This document shows positions 61,766 to 64,000 of a DNA stretch of 64,000 nt, piece after piece. The position numbers and the translations under genes were made by a program. The notes below the pieces were generated by a model that searched no databases, was not told where the DNA came from, and worked only from the letters and a program-made list of their open reading frames with translations. This DNA comes from Rossellomorea pakistanensis (lineage in GTDB: Bacteria; Bacillota; Bacilli; Bacillales; Bacillaceae_B): contig NZ_JAFBDZ010000002.1 in NCBI RefSeq assembly GCF_016908495.1, positions 62,001 to 126,000 of the forward strand, in the 5' to 3' direction. The stretch's first letter is position 1. Each line of letters opens with the position of its first letter.

Positions 61766-61876
61766 TGTCGAGCGGTCAATATATCGAAGATTACGGACAA
61801 ATTATTAGATAAAATGGACAAATTAATGATCGTTCCCGACAAAAAAACACGAAAACGGGACAAATAAATTTGTTTA
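61766..61876. repeat. GGACAAAT element, four-unit copy
   Basis: Head TGTCGAGCGGTCAATATAT, then GGACAAAT 61795 and 61816, a variant CGACAAAA 61837, and GGACAAAT 61858. All are exactly 21 bp apart, and GGTCAATA at 61774 keeps the same phase. Confidence 0.8.
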
Positions 61877-61984
61877 AGCTTTTCATTGGGGTGACTAGTT
61901 ACAACAAAATGGGGGTACATGATTGAAATCTCGCTAACAGTGCATATTAACTTTAGAACTATTATGGAAGGAGGCACCCACACC

Positions 61985-62122
61985 ATGAAAAAACAGACGA
62001 AACAAAATTATAAAGATGCCGAAGTGAGACAAGAGGAAATGCAAACAATAAAGGATTTTTCGAACAATGAAAACAGACAGCCTGAACCACAACCCAAAGA
62101 TTATGATGAAATAGAGTATTAA
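61985..62122 (+). CDS. Small hydrophilic protein
   Basis: A 45-aa charged protein, MKKQTKQNYKDAEVRQEEMQ to KDYDEIEY, no Cys, no hydrophobic segment. AAGGAGG precedes ATG 61985 at about 8 nt, and a terminator begins right after the stop, so it is probably a true gene. Not recognised. The reading frame extends to 61919 without support. Confidence 0.6.
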   Translation: MKKQTKQNYKDAEVRQEEMQTIKDFSNNENRQPEPQPKDYDEIEY

Positions 62123-62123
62123 G

Positions 62124-62160
62124 AAAAAGTCGATCCTAATGATTGGGATCGACTTTTTAC
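62124..62160 (+). terminator. Terminator after the small hydrophilic protein gene
   Basis: AAAAAGTCGATCC pairs with GGATCGACTTTTT over a 9-nt loop; it can also serve the convergent bshB2. Confidence 0.88.
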
Positions 62161-62188
62161 ATGTACCAAGTATTAAGTCACTTAACGA

Positions 62189-62872
62189 TTATTCAACCTG
62201 GTCATTCTCCCATTGATAGCTCCAAAAGCGTTCATTGGTAACCCATTTGAGAGCGTCGGGATCATTTTGTTTCAGCTTTTCGTCCATATCCTTAAGCATC
62301 CAAGCAGTTTGGGAAATATGAGCCTTCATCGTTTCTATTTTTTGGTCTTTTACTGCTTGAATGTTATTAATGATGTCTGGTGCACCTAAGTCTTTTTCGC
62401 AGTCTTTTGAAAAAGCAACAAGATGTAATTTTGGACGAGAAGCTTTTGGTAATCTTCTCACAGCACGAACGACTGCACTGGCCGTTGCCTCGTGGTCCGG
62501 GTGAACAGAATACCCTGGGTAGAACGAAATGATTAATGATGGATCGAGCTCTTCTATGAGCTCTGTCACCATATTTGCCAGAGCTTCATTGTTTTCAAAT
62601 TCTAACGTTTTGTCGCGGTAACCCATCATTCTTAAATCTTGAATTCCCATCACTTGAGCTGCTTTTTCTAGTTCTTTTTTACGAATAAGGGGAAGAGATT
62701 CTCTCGTTGCAAAAGGAGGGTTTCCTAAATTTCTTCCCATCTCTCCTAGTGTAAGGCAAGCATAGGTAACGGGGGTGTCATTTTTTACATGAGTAGAAAT
62801 CGTTCCGGATACACCGAATGCTTCATCATCTGGGTGAGGGAAAATCACAAGTACACTTTTTTCTTTTTCCAT
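62189..62872 (-). CDS. bshB2: Bacillithiol biosynthesis deacetylase BshB2
   Basis: A 227-aa zinc-dependent LmbE-type deacetylase. Metal ligands lie in FPHPDDEAFG (HPDDE motif) and GYSVHPDHEATASAV (HPDH). LTLGEMGRNLGNPPFATRESLPLIRKKELEKAAQVMG follows the family pattern. BshB enzymes remove the acetyl group from GlcNAc-malate to give GlcN-malate, the second step of bacillithiol synthesis; this form corresponds to B. subtilis YojG. ATG 62872 has AAGGAGG upstream. It follows the yojF gene by 14 bp. Confidence 0.94.
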   Translation of the reverse strand: MEKEKSVLVIFPHPDDEAFGVSGTISTHVKNDTPVTYACLTLGEMGRNLGNPPFATRESLPLIRKKELEKAAQVMGIQDLRMMGYRDKTLEFENNEALANMVTELIEELDPSLIISFYPGYSVHPDHEATASAVVRAVRRLPKASRPKLHLVAFSKDCEKDLGAPDIINNIQAVKDQKIETMKAHISQTAWMLKDMDEKLKQNDPDALKWVTNERFWSYQWENDQVE

Positions 62873-62886
62873 GATCCTATTCCTCC

Positions 62887-63234
62887 TTACTCAAAAGGTT
62901 TCGAACTGATTTCTAATGCAACAGCAAGCTTACCGTCAAAGTCATGGCCTGCCATTAATAATCGTCCTGCTTCATCGATTTCAAAATGTGTTAGTCCTTC
63001 GGCATAAATCCAGCCAATATCAAGCTTTAGTCCTACTCTGTATGGTCCTTCCCCAACAATTTTTCCGTGCTGATAACGAACTTTTGCATTTCTTATGTAA
63101 GCTCCAGCTGAAAAGAACTCTTCATTAAAATGAGAAGCATATGCTCCATTCGTCGTTTCTAAATGTATATAAACCTCTTGGCGGGCAAAATCATTGATGT
63201 GCCCCTGTACCTTCGTCGTCACAATTGGTTCCAT
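62887..63234 (-). CDS. yojF: YojF/DUF1806 protein
   Basis: A 115-aa beta-rich protein matching DUF1806. Characteristic stretches are GHINDFARQEVYIHLETTNGAYA, GAYIRNAKVRYQHGKIVGEGPYRVGLKLDIGWIYAEGLTHFE. Its function is unknown, but in B. subtilis yojF also sits directly before the bacillithiol deacetylase gene yojG, as here. AAGGAGG precedes ATG 63234. Cotranscribed with bshB2. Confidence 0.92.
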   Translation of the reverse strand: MEPIVTTKVQGHINDFARQEVYIHLETTNGAYASHFNEEFFSAGAYIRNAKVRYQHGKIVGEGPYRVGLKLDIGWIYAEGLTHFEIDEAGRLLMAGHDFDGKLAVALEISSKPFE

Positions 63235-63327
63235 TGCTTTTCCTCCTTGACGATAGAATCCAATTACAAATCAAAAACAAGTATTATCATTATCTTACTA
63301 AAAACGGAAAAGAAATGCGAAGAAATA

Positions 63328-63377
63328 GGGACGGTCCTCGACTACAGTAACGCTTTACTGCATTCGAGGACCATCCC
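63328..63377. repeat. GGGACGG-type hairpin repeat
   Basis: GGGACGGTCCTCGA pairs with TCGAGGACCATCCC, and CAGTAA with TTACTG inside. Related in sequence (GGGACGGT at the stem base) to the 52-bp palindrome at 41476-41527. It lies between yojF and pdxK. Confidence 0.65.
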
Positions 63378-63544
63378 TGAAAGATCTCTGTAAAGAAATG
63401 TTTCCTTTTTATAGGTGGGAACCGATTAAATAAAGCAATTGGCAAACGCCAATTGTATCCAGTCCAATTTCTAATTTCTGACGTCATATACAGGCGTTTT
63501 AGAACGGAGTTACTCATTCTATCTAAGTAATGATTTAAAAAACT

Positions 63545-64000
63545 TTATTTTCTATTATACGCTCCGTGCATAACCGGTCCAACATATTCGTTTAGTTTGA
63601 ATCCGTGTTGGATGGCGGCAGTGACAAATTTTTTGGCGTTTTGAACAGCTTGTTTCACCGCTTGTCCGTTTGCCAAATTGGCGGTAATCGCTGCTGCGAA
63701 TGTACATCCAGCACCGTGGTTGTAAGTCGTATCGATTTTCTCCGCTTCTAATAACGTGAATTCTTCTCCATCAAAGAATAAATCAACTGCTTTTTCATGC
63801 TGTAGCTGTTTTCCCCCTTTGATGATGACGTTTTTAGCACCAAGCTCAACAATCTTTTGGGCTGCTGCTTTCATATCATCAATCGTGTTAAGCGGACCAT
63901 TTTGAGCTAGTTGGCCTGCTTCAAACAAGTTAGGAGTAACCACTAGGGCGCGAGGAAGCAGATATTCTCTCATCGCGTCTGTTGTTTCAGGGTGTAGTAC
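63545..64000 (-). CDS. pdxK: Pyridoxine/hydroxymethylpyrimidine kinase (5' part beyond the window)
   Basis: The last 151 residues of a PfkB/ThiD-type kinase; the frame is open to the window edge, giving VLHPETTDAMREYLLPRALVV, so the ATG at 63973 is internal. VVTPNLFEAGQLA is the family substrate-lid motif; NVIIKGGKQL and the TYNHGAGCTFAAAITANLA segment hold the anion hole GAGCTF and the catalytic residue region (usually Asp or Cys). Sequence resembles B. subtilis PdxK (also annotated ThiD), which phosphorylates pyridoxine and HMP. B6 salvage or thiamine precursor synthesis; the exact substrate is not certain. Confidence 0.88.
   Translation of the reverse strand, partial: VLHPETTDAMREYLLPRALVVTPNLFEAGQLAQNGPLNTIDDMKAAAQKIVELGAKNVIIKGGKQLQHEKAVDLFFDGEEFTLLEAEKIDTTYNHGAGCTFAAAITANLANGQAVKQAVQNAKKFVTAAIQHGFKLNEYVGPVMHGAYNRK

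Overview
The window looks like chromosomal DNA from a low-GC, endospore-forming member of the Bacillaceae. This rests on gene content rather than a database match: AGGAGG-type ribosome binding sites with frequent TTG and GTG starts, a HrcA/CIRCE operator, a bacillithiol gene pair (yojF-bshB2), a YhfW-type Rieske oxidoreductase, a DUF3231 protein, a sigma-W-like promoter, and several intergenic repeat types of a kind seen in Bacillus relatives. No tRNA, rRNA, insertion sequence, CRISPR array or prophage was found. Both ends are cut inside genes: the end of a GntR/UTRA regulator on the left and the start of a pdxK/thiD kinase on the right.

Layout. 0-7.4 kb: acetyltransferase, six-repeat PLL-type beta-propeller protein, htpG under a perfect CIRCE, secreted glycerophosphodiester phosphodiesterase, thioesterase, DUF488. 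7.4-11.6 kb (minus strand): small CxxC protein, MarR-controlled DHA2 drug exporter, POT peptide transporter. 12-19 kb is the most unusual part: a frameshifted small membrane gene, a 899-aa SF2 helicase with a C-terminal membrane region, a DUF3231 protein, and an actin-type DNA segregation cassette made of an iteron array, a ParM-like gene and a ParR-like gene. 20-24 kb: a five-gene envelope-stress operon (DUF4178, PspA, DUF4247 lipoprotein, DUF350, membrane aminopropyltransferase) behind a sigma-W-like promoter. 24-42 kb: NhaC antiporter, Rieske oxidoreductase, folD with PurR boxes and a ZTP riboswitch, an SDR-QueA-glyoxalase operon, an AlkD operon, PatB, TerC and an ATP-grasp protein. 43-51 kb: secreted M6-type protease, threonine catabolism (kbl-tdh), histidine kinase, cytochrome P450. 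51-64 kb: YjiH transporter, orphan Opp-type permease pair, AtoE transporter, HAD phosphatase, PQQ-type sugar dehydrogenase lipoprotein, TetR-controlled ABC-2 exporter, yojF-bshB2.

Two non-coding observations stand out. First, a dispersed element has a conserved head followed by one to four units of GGACAAAT placed exactly 21 bp apart with otherwise variable sequence (4.5, 5.9, 38.3 and 61.8 kb). Second, an analogous element has GCAC units about 20.4 bp apart (38.5 and 55.1 kb). Both place a short constant motif every two helical turns, as an array of protein-binding sites might, and I know of no name for either.

Best candidates for an underexplored system are the chromosomal ParMRC-like cassette and the helically phased intergenic arrays. 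Family assignments come from recognising motifs by eye; no searches were run.
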